Below, in pieces: positions 46,622 through 57,182 of a DNA stretch of 64,000 nt (position 1 is the first letter of the stretch; each line of letters opens with the position of its first letter). A program made the translations under genes and the position numbers. The notes below the pieces were generated by a model. It saw nothing but the letters and a program-made list of their open reading frames with translations, did not search any database and was not told where the DNA came from. Where the stretch lies: contig NC_052516.1 in NCBI RefSeq assembly GCF_014356525.2, positions 24,386,154 through 24,450,153 of the forward strand, written 5' to 3'. This stretch comes from Nilaparvata lugens (lineage: Eukaryota; Arthropoda; Insecta; Hemiptera; Delphacidae).

Positions 46622-47394
46622 GTATAGTATGCTGCAATGAGAATCATATGCTTATTTGTTCTACAATCAGCTGTTTACCGGCTTAATTTCATGGATGTAA
46701 AACAGCTGAAATTGAATGGCTATGACAAAAAATTAGTAACAGAAGAAAAATGTCAATAGATCCTAATAAATTATTGTATAGAAAAAATAATTGTAGCATA
46801 ATATGCTTTCATTATTTCATTTATTTCATGGAATGTATAAAAGTGTCGGAAGATTATCGCAAAAGTGATGTCAATCAGTGTATACCTAATATCAAGTGAA
46901 TTTTGGAATGATTTGTAGGAACAAAGGTTACAGACTGGCTGGAGGTAACAGAGTGGTTAAGTTCACTCTAGCTTGAGTAGAACTAAAGGTAGGCCTTAAA
47001 AAGACAATAGATCTTCCTTAAGTAGACCTAATCTAACCTTCAGTAGAATTCAAGGTTACTAAGAGTTCTAATTCAATTTGCTTCTTCGAATAAATCATAT
47101 TGAGCCAATAATATTGAAAATCAGTTTTCTCAACTGTTATCAGTTTTATTCAACTATAATTAAAAGAAAATACTCCCAAAACCACTGGTTTATTGAAACA
47201 ATTGAGATATAATAAGTGTATGTCTCAACGAAATTTGACCAAATAAATGTGCATTTTTCAATGAGGAGAAGTGTTGGTAGTATTTGTTTCAAGGCAAAAG
47301 TTGGTCAGATGAGGACAAATTCGAAGGACAAAAAGGTTTGGAGGGGGAGAAATTACTGGTCAATGGAAGGACGCTTATCAGGTCAAATGGACGG

Positions 47395-47500
47395 GGTTCA
47401 GAGAGGGTCCTTGAGTGTTGGAAGGGGGTCGAGAAGGGGGTATAAGGGTGATGAGGGGAGTTATAAGGGGGGTTCAAGAAGGATAAAAGGGGGTGTTCCA
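47395..47500 (+). other. G-rich tract with quadruplex motif
   Basis: Eight runs of three to six G. 47424-47458 has G5, G5, G3, G4 with loops of 7, 5 and 6 nt, satisfying the usual G3+N1-7 rule. On the plus strand, i.e. the template strand side for the minus-strand neuroligin gene. Open frames here are not recognisable proteins. 47501-48204 shows nothing recognisable. Confidence 0.6.
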
Positions 47501-48204
47501 GACAGTACTTAACATGAACGGACATCGAAGTCGTTAACAACAGTAATGGTTGGGAGGCGTCAGGTGCGAGAAAGCAACTTCAAATGCTCTCGGCTTTTAT
47601 AGTTAACTTACTGCTAGTCACATTGCATCTTCCTCATTTCCCACTATCTCTCACTCTCGAACTCAACCTCTTTTACTGTGTATCTGTCGGATAGCTTCAA
47701 ATACTCTCTCTTCTCCTCTCTTTCTGTCTATATTCAATTCTTCATACATTTTAGTCATATGATCTTTCTTTCTAAACGTCTTAGATATAAACTATAAAAA
47801 GAAGTTTCGTGAGGAAAACAACCAAAAGACAAATGACTTGCTGACCTGAAGATCTCTCAGAACTCGAAGATCCAAAGATCCTAAGCAATCACTTGCTTGT
47901 GAGCCACAAATGGCAACCACGTGCTCTCCTAAAATTTAAAAATTGTAGATTTCTGTTATTTGTTGCAACACGTGCTCTGAACATATTGTATTTAGGAATA
48001 TGAACGCTCGAAGAGCTAAAATAATAAGAAGAACCGTTTCTCGAAACCATTGAGAATGCATTTGAATAGCCTACCTAGCCAGACGACAGCAGGGGTCATT
48101 ATTCTTTTCAAAATAGTTTGAAACAAAATCATTCTTTCCTAGAAATTTGCTAACAGCATTCCTAACGTCAGTCACAATAGAAACCATATGGCCCACTGTG
48201 TTTT

Positions 48205-50150
48205 GTGTTAACCCTTGTATATATCTATAGCATAAGTTGATGGCAGGTAAATGAAGATTGTGAATAGTAATATAGATAGATAGTTAGGAGAGAAGTAAAT
48301 ATAGATATGTAGTTTACAATGTAACCACGTGGTTAGCATATGCTACAATTTTACCACGTGATCAGCATATGAATATTATTGAAGCAATCATTTGATGATC
48401 AATTATTTGAATGGTGATCACATAAAACCATAAAATAATATGAAACGAGTACATGTCTATAAAAACTAGGGCGTGAAGTAGATTAGGCTATATGTATAAA
48501 GTATTCAACAAATATAATGCTAATCAAGTTAGTTGAATCCGAATTCATAGGCTAAGGACAAATTTATAAATAGAATAAATTAGGTATATTTGATTGAAAC
48601 ATGTTGACAATGAGTATAAGAGACCTGCTTAATTAATTAAGTAGTAATTGATTGGTATCTTATTAATTTGATTTATTCAACTCGATTGTAATGATGTACT
48701 GTATGACATTGTATTTTGTTAATTTCATGTATTTATTATTGAAGTATTTGCCATATTAGATTTATAAGATTGATTACTGTATTAATCAAATCGATGCATT
48801 CAATTGTCAGTATCCAAACTTTAGAGTTTGAATATTGGTAAAATGTATGATATCATTTGTTTTAATAATGAAGGGGAGCCATAGTTTAAAATGATATAAC
48901 ATAATAAACATTATAGTGAATTCAAATTGATATTTGAATTCAATTTGTAAGCAGAATATTAGCTGATGAGTTTGAGGGTAGGCGGAGCTAGAGGGCGAAG
49001 GGTGATGAGGGGTGGAAAATCGTGATTCTAGTATATAAACAGGCAGACCATGCCTTGCAAGTTAGTTGCTGGGAGTTGCTGTTAGTTGCTGTGAGTCTCT
49101 TGGATTTTGGACAGTTTTCAGTGTAGGAGTGAGTTTTTGGTTTCAGACTTCAATTATCCTATAGGGAATTGACTGAGCCAGGTAAAGATTGTATTTAGAA
49201 TTTTCAATTTTTCTCATTTCAAATCCACACCACCCCACCCTAAAAAGCCCAAATAAGTATATCAAATTTTATAGCATTATAGTAAAGAGCAAACTTAATT
49301 ATTACTTCTCTTTAAATTCATATCTAAAGACACAATCTTAATTAATTTCTTGAAGCTTACAGTTGAAATTCACTTCTAAGCACAAATAATAGTTTTTTAA
49401 AGCAAGGCTCCCCTAATCATATTCATTCTTTAAAATTTATCAATTCTCTTATTTTTGACTATAATCATATTTTTAACTAGGATTGTTCAATATTTTGATT
49501 TAATTACTTATTTTTCAAGTGACCTGATGAAAGTAATAAGAACTGTTTGTTAAATTTTGTTGTATAAAATTAAACTTGAACTGTAGTAATTTCGAAAACT
49601 CCATAATCTTGTATATTTTGAATCATTACTATACTTAAATCAATTTTATAAATTCTCTTAAATTTAAAGTCTACTAATAAATTCAAATTTACCATTGTTT
49701 TGCCTTTCACTTTATACATTCCCTTACACACGACCCTGATCTATCTATCTTTATCTTTTTCTTCAATACTATTTAGTTCTACTTAGTTCAGTGAGTGAAA
49801 TATAAGTATCCACACAGTGAGTGAAATTATAGTAAAGTAATTATTTTATCAATTCATAGTAATTGATTGGCGCCGGGCTAAATACCGTATAGAGTGAGGG
49901 AGTTCGAAACCCACTCTAAACAAAGACCGACAGTGGAAAGAGTTCACTTGAAACCGAAGACTTATAAACTTTTGAATATAAAAACTACAACTTTAAATTT
50001 ATGAAACTTTGAAACTTAGAAACTTTGAATATAAAAATTAATGGGAAGAAAAAACAAGTGACGCACTATGGACCTCAAACTTGAGAACATAGACCGATAT
50101 AGTATTCAAGAACCATCTTATCAAAAAATTGAGGTAAAACATTTCAATTC
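48205..50150 (+). mobile_element. Possible LTR plus leader of an LTR retrotransposon
   Basis: A TATA box with downstream start-like context (AGTATATAAACAGGCAGACC at 49031). Near 49868 TTGGCGCCGGGCTAAATACC looks like a primer-binding site. A leader follows with a short ATG frame (MDLKLENIDRYSIQEP) ending at about 50150. The left end may be TGTTAACCC near 48205. No second LTR, no gag/pol. Weak; called on layout alone. Confidence 0.3.
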
Positions 50151-50309
50151 ATAGTTTACACACCAATACAGTGTATGCAAAACAGAGAGAACTTTTATTT
50201 TATTTCATTGACTAATTCAAAGCTCGAAGTAAATTTACAATTCTTATTTTTCATTGTTTTTTCAGTGAAAATGGACTAAATTTTAGAAAAGTGAAACCAT
50301 AACCCTATC

Positions 50310-50432
50310 TCGGACTTGTAAAATGTTATCTAAATTTGGGAGAAAAATGATACAAGGAGTATCCTTGGTTTTTCTCTACCAATCAGTGCTGCTTTGTAAA
50401 AATTATACATAAAATAAATAAATAAAGCATAA
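50310..50432 (+). mobile_element. Retroelement 3' end with stem-loop
   Basis: AAATTTGGGAGAAAAATGAT and GGTTTTTCTCTACCAATCAG form a stem, followed by AAAATAAATAAATAAAG. 50433-50930 has no recognisable gene. Confidence 0.55.
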
Positions 50433-50929
50433 ATAATGACGAATTGCATAAGCATAAATGGGGTTTTTCTTTTACGCTCTGTAATATTGTTTCATGAATT
50501 AGATATGAAAATATTAGCATGATAAGGATATTCAAGGTATTAATGAATACATTGTGTTTAATCAATATATTAATGGAAACAGCTACATTCTTTGTATTCA
50601 ATTGAATACATTCATTCCCCTCCAACTATAAGCAGAATAATCTCCAATATTAAAGAGAAAACTATGGGTTAAATATATCCATGTTATTTGTATTCTTCTG
50701 TTATCCAATTGAAATTGAAATCACCAACTCCCCTTCAATTATCAACATTTGGTAACCATATTTATCCACATCTATCAAGTGTAGAACCTCTTATGAACTT
50801 CACTTATCAAATCCACTTATCAACAGATTCCTCAATTCCAATCTTTGAAACCAGAATTACTTCTGGTCACCAAATTCAGTCGCAGTCCAGCAAATTGAAA
50901 TCATCCATTTCCTCTACGAAATGGAAAAG

Positions 50930-51150
50930 GAACCCTTCTAAAGGGTTTCGAGGGGTTTCAGGGTGAGAAAAGGGTTTCCAGGTAGTAGGACATGGAATTT
51001 CGGGGTGAAATAAAATGGATAGGGGGTGAGGGAACGAGTTTTCAGGGTGAGAGAAAGAGGTTTGAGGTTGACAAAGAGGGTTTCGGGTCACCAAATGTGG
51101 CCCAGAAAGGGTCAGAGAGGTTGAAAATTGGGGAGGGTATTTTGGGGGTG
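50930..51150 (+). repeat. G-rich degenerate repeat
   Basis: Loose units GGGTTTC(A/G)GGGTGAGAAA at 15-40 bp spacing (AGGGTTTCGAGGGG, GTTTTCAGGGTGAGAG, GAGGGTTTCGGGTCACC). No protein signal on either strand. Confidence 0.55.
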
Positions 51151-51344
51151 TAACGATCCTTCACAAATTCAGAGATCGGCCGAGTTTCAGAAGTTCGATT
51201 CGTCTTGCCGTTTTGCAAATGAGTTCTGTAATTTTGTATAATTCATTCCAAGTCATTACACTATAAGATACGAATGAATGCAATGTTTCACGGTAAAGAT
51301 CTCGGGGCAGAAATAATAGGTAATGTGCTAAATGTTCACACACA

Positions 51345-51690
51345 CAATAAACTATAGAATCCTATAATAAATGTTTCATGAAATTTCATTGCGAAATTTA
51401 TAATTTTTTGTCTAAGTTGTAAAAATAGATATCTATGATATTTTACAACTTAGACAACAAATTATGAATTTTGCAATGGAATTTTATGGAACATTTCTTA
51501 TAGGATTCTATTTTTTATGAAATGAAATGAAAAAATTCTTAATAAAGAGTTTTTTCATTCCATTTCATTCCATTTCATTTCATTTCTTTTCATTTCATTT
51601 TATAAACTATAGTATCCTATAAGAAATGTTTCATAAAATTTCATTGCGAAATGTATAATTTGTTGTCTAAGTTGTAAAAATGGTATTTTG
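51345..51690. repeat. Palindrome plus third direct arm
   Basis: Arms with ATAGAATCCTATAATAAATG, TTTCATTGCGAAATTTATAA and GTCTAAGTTGTAAAA at 51350-51425, mirrored at 51439-51512. A direct third arm is at 51606-51685. A (TTCCA/TTTCA)n pyrimidine block sits between (51550-51600). Same arm/inverted arm/arm layout as 18560-18766. Confidence 0.8.
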
Positions 51691-51707
51691 GTAGATATCT
51701 ATATCAT

Positions 51708-51826
51708 AGAGGAAAGATAGCATGTCCTGACTCAGGCTTGAGTTGACAAGAAATAAGCCTGAAATTTGAAATATAAACGACCTATACCATGGTATATCTT
51801 CCTATACCATCTTTTCTCTATGATCT
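51708..51826. mobile_element. Small foldback related to the CATAGAGAAAC MITE
   Basis: ATCATAGAGGAAAGATAG at the left mirrors ATCTTTTCTCTATGAT at the right. CTATACCATGGTATATC inside is shared with 10872. Probably an internally deleted member of that family. Confidence 0.6.
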
Positions 51827-51911
51827 ATATTGAATGAAACGACGCATAACCACAAATAATCTATTTAAACGATCTGGGATACTAGTTCTGGTTGTTACAT
51901 CGTTAAAATAT

Positions 51912-52209
51912 TTGAGCAGCAGAATATAATTATATCGCGAGTGAAGACCTACGATTGGCCATTAGCTGTTGACTAATGAACTCTATTGTTGAGCTCTATT
52001 GTCTAGACAAGAATACTTGGTACTAGTCTAGTCTTTACTTTAGTACTATACTTAGTCTTTACTTCACTAATCTAGTCTCGTCTTGTACTTTTTTTTAGTA
52101 CATGTCTAGTCTCGACCAATCACAGTAGAGCTCAACCTTCATTGGTCAACAGCTAATGGCCAATCGTAGAGCTTCATCCATATAATACTATATACTACTC
52201 CGCTGCTCA
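51912..52209. mobile_element. MITE with TTGAGCAGC termini
   Basis: TTGAGCAGC at 51912 and GCTGCTCAA at 52202-52209. The strongest inverted segment CTACGATTGGCCATTAGCTG...TGACTAATGAA (51949-51980) is mirrored at 52140-52168. The centre has repeated TAGTCTAGTCTTTACTT-type phrases. No ORF. 52210-53524 has no recognisable gene. Confidence 0.75.
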
Positions 52210-53524
52210 ATGTTCAAACTTTAAGTTCAACAGAGATTGGTAATGGTATATCAACTGTAAGTAGTATCTCAAATAATTGTTTTCGATAAATGATTGGCAA
52301 TAAATATTGACAATATCAAGTCATTTCCATTTAGAAATTGCAACTATTCTATTAGAGTGTTTATTCAGATTCAAATCGTGAGTGATGTGCCAATTTGAGT
52401 TTTATATTATACTGCATACATTTAAATTAATCTAAACTGTAGTTTATGAATTTGAAAATGTCACTGTGTATGCTTTTTGTATCAATGTTTATAACGATCA
52501 AGCAATCTTTGTTTTCTGTGGTTTTGAATTTATTCAACTCTATCCACTGAAGTTGTGTAGGCTATAGATATACTGAAGATTATCTCAGAATAAACGCTGT
52601 TTCCATATCAAAACTGAATTCAAGAGTGGGCCTGAATATAATATAAATATATATAGGTTCAATATATGTACTTTTCCCGAAAATATAATAGGCCTAATAC
52701 TTTCCCAAAGATATAGGAATAATCGCATTGATGCTATGGACATCACAACAGTTTACACAGATATAGCTTGAGGGCAAGCGACCAAAAGCCGTTTTAAACG
52801 GTCAGTTACGATTAAATTGCGTTTTGCGTTTAGCCGTTTACGCAATTAGTCGATTCCATTAACTGCGTACGTGACAGAAGGCTCAAAAAGGCGGCCTTTG
52901 CGCCATATTGTGTGCTGCGTTTACTACACCCCTGGGCTAAATTTCACGAAATCCCTTTATAATATTTGGTCAATGTTGGTTCCAGTGGTATCAGTACACG
53001 GGATACAATACTTGGATAAAGTGGTATGATTGTTGTTTGTTTTAATATGAGTGATTGAGAAATAAAATAATAAAGAAGATTATATAAATAGAAGAATAAA
53101 AATAGATAATTGGGAGAATGGATGATTGTTGTTTGTTGGAGGATAAGAAATATACTTCTAAATAGAAGAGCAAATAGGAATAAATGGAGTTATTGAGGAT
53201 TTGGGAGTACAATTTTGAGCTTTCGGAGAAGTATAAAGATAGATAAACCATTGAGAGCTCATGTCACTTCATCCTACCAGAAATTGATTATACATCTGCA
53301 TTACATCCTCGTTACTTTTATTTCCTTAGCCAACGTCTCCATCTATCTCGATCTCCAATATTCATGACTCTGAACTCTTTCTCTAATAATCAACTATGAA
53401 GCTGGATTTCCACACTTATCAGAGTCCGGACTAGTAGGAGACTATTCGTTCACATATGCCAATTCCCACTCAGTGGTGACCGCTGAGTGCGATTATTCCC
53501 ATTACAACTCATAGGAATTAAGAT

Positions 53525-53705
53525 GGGTTAACACCAAAGTTAATAACAAAATGTTAATAACGTAATCCTCATAGATTCTATCAGATTGAACATATCTTAT
53601 CATACACATGATAAACATTTATGTGTTTGTCAAGTTCCGTCCAATCTAACAGAATCTATAAGGATTATGTTATTAAAATTTTGTTAATGACTTTGGTGTA
53701 AACCC
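53525..53705. mobile_element. MITE with GGGTTNACACCAAAG termini
   Basis: Left GGGTTAACACCAAAGTTAAT AACAAAATGTTAATAACGTA, mirrored right through GATTATGTTATTAAAATTTT to GACTTTGGTGTAAACCC. 181 bp, no ORF. 53706-54195 shows nothing recognisable. Confidence 0.85.
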
Positions 53706-54199
53706 AGCTTTATAGTACTATTATTATAAGTTGCTATAAATATAATTATTATTTAACGAAAATCCCAAAAATAATAATTATATATTAATTAGCATTTGAA
53801 TAAATGCATTCTCTATTTAATTCCATTTGCTATAAATACATGAGACCTGTTATGAATCGTCCACATTGTGATGTTCATTTCTTGTTTTTGTGTTTTTCAT
53901 GGAATATAAAACATGAACAAAAAAACAAATCGAGCTTGAACTCCAACAAAATGGAATCTACCCAGCGTATAATGATCGAGTTTGAATAGTTCCTTTGGGA
54001 TTCATGTGAATCAGAATAGAATCTACATGCGGATAATGTCTGAGTATAAATTCAATCAGAATGAGAACACAAATAGAAGTTATCAACCACTTCTTATTAT
54101 TACATATTCACAACAGCACCAGGTCTCGTGAATTAATCAGATACAGTCATGTTTGACTACATAAACCTAGTACTAATAATGTGAATATAGAAGTTATGG

Positions 54200-54400
54200 T
54201 GCTATACTAGTTGTAAGAAGCGTTACAAACGTCGGTCTGCTAGCATCGCCTGGTTCGTGGGTTCGAATCCCGCCGATGGCATGGACGTTTGACCATATCA
54301 TATTCACCAACGCACTTTCCATTATCCAAGCTCAAGCAAAACCCTCATGTGGGTATTATCCGAAATATTTACTTATTACTTGACATTCATATCTATAAAC
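54200..54400 (+). mobile_element. tRNA-derived SINE (degenerate)
   Basis: A pol III B box GGTTCGAATCC at 54260-54270 sits in a T-arm-like stem (GTGGG/CCCGC), preceded by a weak A-box region (GTTGTAAGAAGCG). It is followed by CCGATGGCATGGACGTTTGA and a non-tRNA body to about 54400. The 5' acceptor strand needed to pair with CGATGGC is absent, so this is not an intact tRNA gene. Confidence 0.55.
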
Positions 54401-54404
54401 TTTT

Positions 54405-54560
54405 AACCTCATATGATAAATATTTATCTATTTTATTCACAATCACAAATCATGATTGAAATATGATTGGGAGAAGACAATAGGCATAGCCCAAAACTGT
54501 CTTCTCCCAAATTTTCACAAATAAGTTTCAAAAAAGAATGAGGTTAGATTTCACTTTTCA
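54405..54560 (-). mobile_element. Retroelement 3' end with perfect 13-bp stem
   Basis: TTGGGAGAAGACA (54467-54479) and TGTCTTCTCCCAA (54498-54510) pair fully around an 18-nt loop. The minus-strand tail AATAAAATAGATAAATA is at about 54418-54436. Best example of the stem-loop module. Confidence 0.6.
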
Positions 54561-54949
54561 CTTCAAAAAGTCCAATTTACACTTCAAAACTAATAACTAA
54601 ACTAAGAATTTTAAATTTTGATATTTTAAAACTAATTAACAACAAAAATATTCCACTCAAATCTCTAAAAATTGAAAATTTTTGAGTAATTTTACAAAAT
54701 TTTGAGCCAGAAAAGAAACACAACTTCACTATTAGCACAGCTGTTTGAATTATAAAATAAAAAGAAATATGAAATAATAAGAAGTGGTTGAAGATTTCTA
54801 TTTGTGTGGAAGAATACCACAAAATCACGCACAACAAAACTGTAGTCTCATCAGAGTTAGGAATCTAACAGAAAATGGGATCTACCTGTGGATAAATTTT
54901 TAGTCTGAAATGTCCCATAAGAATCAATATGAATAAAAATTTTTTCTAC

Positions 54950-55260
54950 CTGCGGATAATCTCCATCCTTAGTCTGGTAGTCGAACACATAGAAGAAAGC
55001 GCGCGGATGGGTGGTATGTTCGCCGTCGCTTGCGGCCTGAGTGGCAGGCGGCTTGCTCAGCAGGTCGCCCGTCTGCACGACCGGAGCGACAAACTGTGCG
55101 TCACTGATCGCTGCGACGGTCGCGTCGCGTGTGTTGATCGGATGCAGCACAGTTCGCTCCCAGTCTGTGTACTCGTTCACCACCGTGAAGAAGATCTCTG
55201 ACAGGTGATAGGTGTATGCGTTACGCACGTACGTCCGGATTATCTTGTCGCGGCGTTCAC
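54950..55260 (-). CDS. Nlg: Neuroligin exon (esterase-like domain, middle part)
   Basis: Internal exon of a neuroligin-family gene, a type I membrane cell-adhesion protein of synapses with a catalytically dead cholinesterase-like ectodomain that binds neurexin. On the minus strand the exon follows an acceptor ending in TTCAG and ends CCGCAG before a GTAGAA donor. It is 311 nt: two bases finishing a codon, then 103 codons. The peptide starts ERRDKIIRTYVRNAYTYHLS, continues through EIFFTVVNEYTDWERT, HPINTRDATVAA and SDAQFVAPVV, and ends FYVFDYQTKDGDYPQ. This is the family pattern just upstream of the HG-E-(L/V)PY segment. Phase 0 at the 3' side joins exactly to the exon at 44927-45078. The exon is visibly richer in CpG and in G/C third positions than the AT-rich introns and the other exons. 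Which insect neuroligin paralogue this is cannot be decided from the window. Upstream exons are not found up to 64000. Confidence 0.92.
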
Positions 55261-55659
55261 CTGAACACAAAATAGAAATACAAATGATTAATCAATGTAT
55301 GATAAGGCGAGATTGAAGGGAGTGAAAATATAACAATATTATGCTTACTTTAAAGAACTTTTTGCTGTTCAATGATGCTCCTGTGATGCGGACGTGATTT
55401 TGTTATCAAGGTCATCTGCATGCAATGTATTTCTCATTTCTATGATCATGTATGTATATTCCAATTATTATTGTATTCATTATTGGAAATATTTTCTAGT
55501 GGTTCTGTATTTTGTATTCTGGCGAAATATAGTTTCTCTCTTTCAATTCATTTCTGGAGATTTTTTTTTTTAATATCTGGACTCTCTGTTTTATATCATG
55601 GCTTAGGAACCTGAGGACATGGTATGGAATGAGCACAGCACAGCTGTTCAGGGCGGCAG

Positions 55660-56645
55660 TCAACAGGGCCATCATAGGGGAATCTGCAACTTGCGCCCAG
55701 CGGTCAGAATGTGTTTGGGCACTCACAGATTGAACGTAACAAAGTGAACGTCCGTGACGTCATCACGAGTGATGCCATTTCGCTCTCACTAGCAGCCGAC
55801 ATTACGTTCCGACTGAAGGAGCGAGATTCAAATTCACTACAGTTTCCTAAGGAAGCTTCAAGCAAAACACTACTGTATAATGACAACATATTAGCAAAGT
55901 TAATGAGATACTTATTTCCATCCTATGATTACATTCTAATTGATATTGAAAGATTGGGCTAGAACCATGATTGTACGAACAATCATTCATTAAGATACAG
56001 TCATCTTGGATGAATAATCTCTGTCAAATTGGTTCTAGCAGACACATCGTCTCAATCATTCATTCTAATGTTTTTACTTTTCATTTCTGAATTTCGTTTT
56101 AATGACAAAGACGATGTGGGTGATGAATAAAGATATATTTTTTGAATACTTAAAAACTTCAAAAACTAATAACTTTGAACCTCCGTCACTCAGCGTAGCA
56201 AAAATATCAACACTGTTCATTTTCTCACTCATGGTGACAGCTTGAAAGAGTCAATATGTGCTAATTATCGAAAAGTTGATGAAGTGGTGTGGTTTTCACA
56301 AACCAGGGGATTCCTGGTCGTCAACCTTTTCAACATACTGTCAGAGCTGGAGATTCGATGTATTTATGATTTCAAAATTCGTCACAAGTTGAGCTAAATC
56401 AATGGAATACTTTTGTAGTCCAATAGGAAAGGAATGGTCGTAATGGAGCAGATGGTTGTAGGAGAGTTTATATACCGTTATCACTCTCAGAGAGAGTGAG
56501 AGAGAGACAGACAAATAATGTGACTGGCAGTGATGACGTCACGACGTAAACAGTGAACGTGTGTATCGGAGCCATGTATCAGTCCCATTTGACCGCTGGG
56601 CGCTAGTTGTGTTGTCCCATCATAGCCACAATGGTTGCCAACATC
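55660..56645. repeat. Inverted-repeat-bounded segment
   Basis: Left part (GCGCCCAGCGGTCA near 55694, CGTGACGTCATCAC at 55752) is mirrored at the right by GTGATGACGTCACG (about 56531) and TGACCGCTGGGCGC (about 56590). Similarity is imperfect over roughly 130 bp. The interior (55780-56520) has no convincing ORF. Could be a TIR element or an inverted duplication. 56646-57167 holds nothing recognisable. Confidence 0.55.
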
Positions 56646-57182
56646 TGAAACGGATAGGAACCGAAAGAAGAAGAAAAAGTCTGTTTTAAATCAGATGTAG
56701 AAACCGTAGTTTTGAACAAATTCCTAATTATCGATCCTGAATCAACATAGCAATAGTGGGGAGAAGATCATCATTTTTAATACATTTCATTTTTATTTCA
56801 CCACCTACATCACAAGGATGAGGGGCATGTCAAGGAAGCTAATGAAAGTCACTTGTCAATCACACTCTTCACTGGATAATGAAAGTCTTCCTTCAGTGGA
56901 TAGAGTGGATTCTCTAAAAGGTATTTTTTTAGAGCTTACTTGGTTAGAGCTTACTATGGTTTAGGCTCTTTTATACTTTTTATATCGTGTGGCAGGCAAT
57001 TATGAAAGCGGAAACTCTGTGTATGTGGCTGTCTCTGTGTTTTCAGCAGTCTACTGTATGTGAGATCGAAATCGTTTTTCTTCTTGTACAATACAGTAGT
57101 ATACAATATACAGAAGTTTGATAATTATTAATTTATTTTATATCTCAATTTTATGAGAGACACCGATTTTATTATCAATTAT

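Noticed and set aside
47216..47512. 98-codon Gly/Arg-rich frame
   Set aside because: Follows from the G-rich composition; no recognisable RGG protein context, start or splice signals.
54226..54290. tRNA gene
   Set aside because: Good B box and T arm, but no 5' acceptor strand pairs with the 3' side and the A box is weak; a SINE head fits better.
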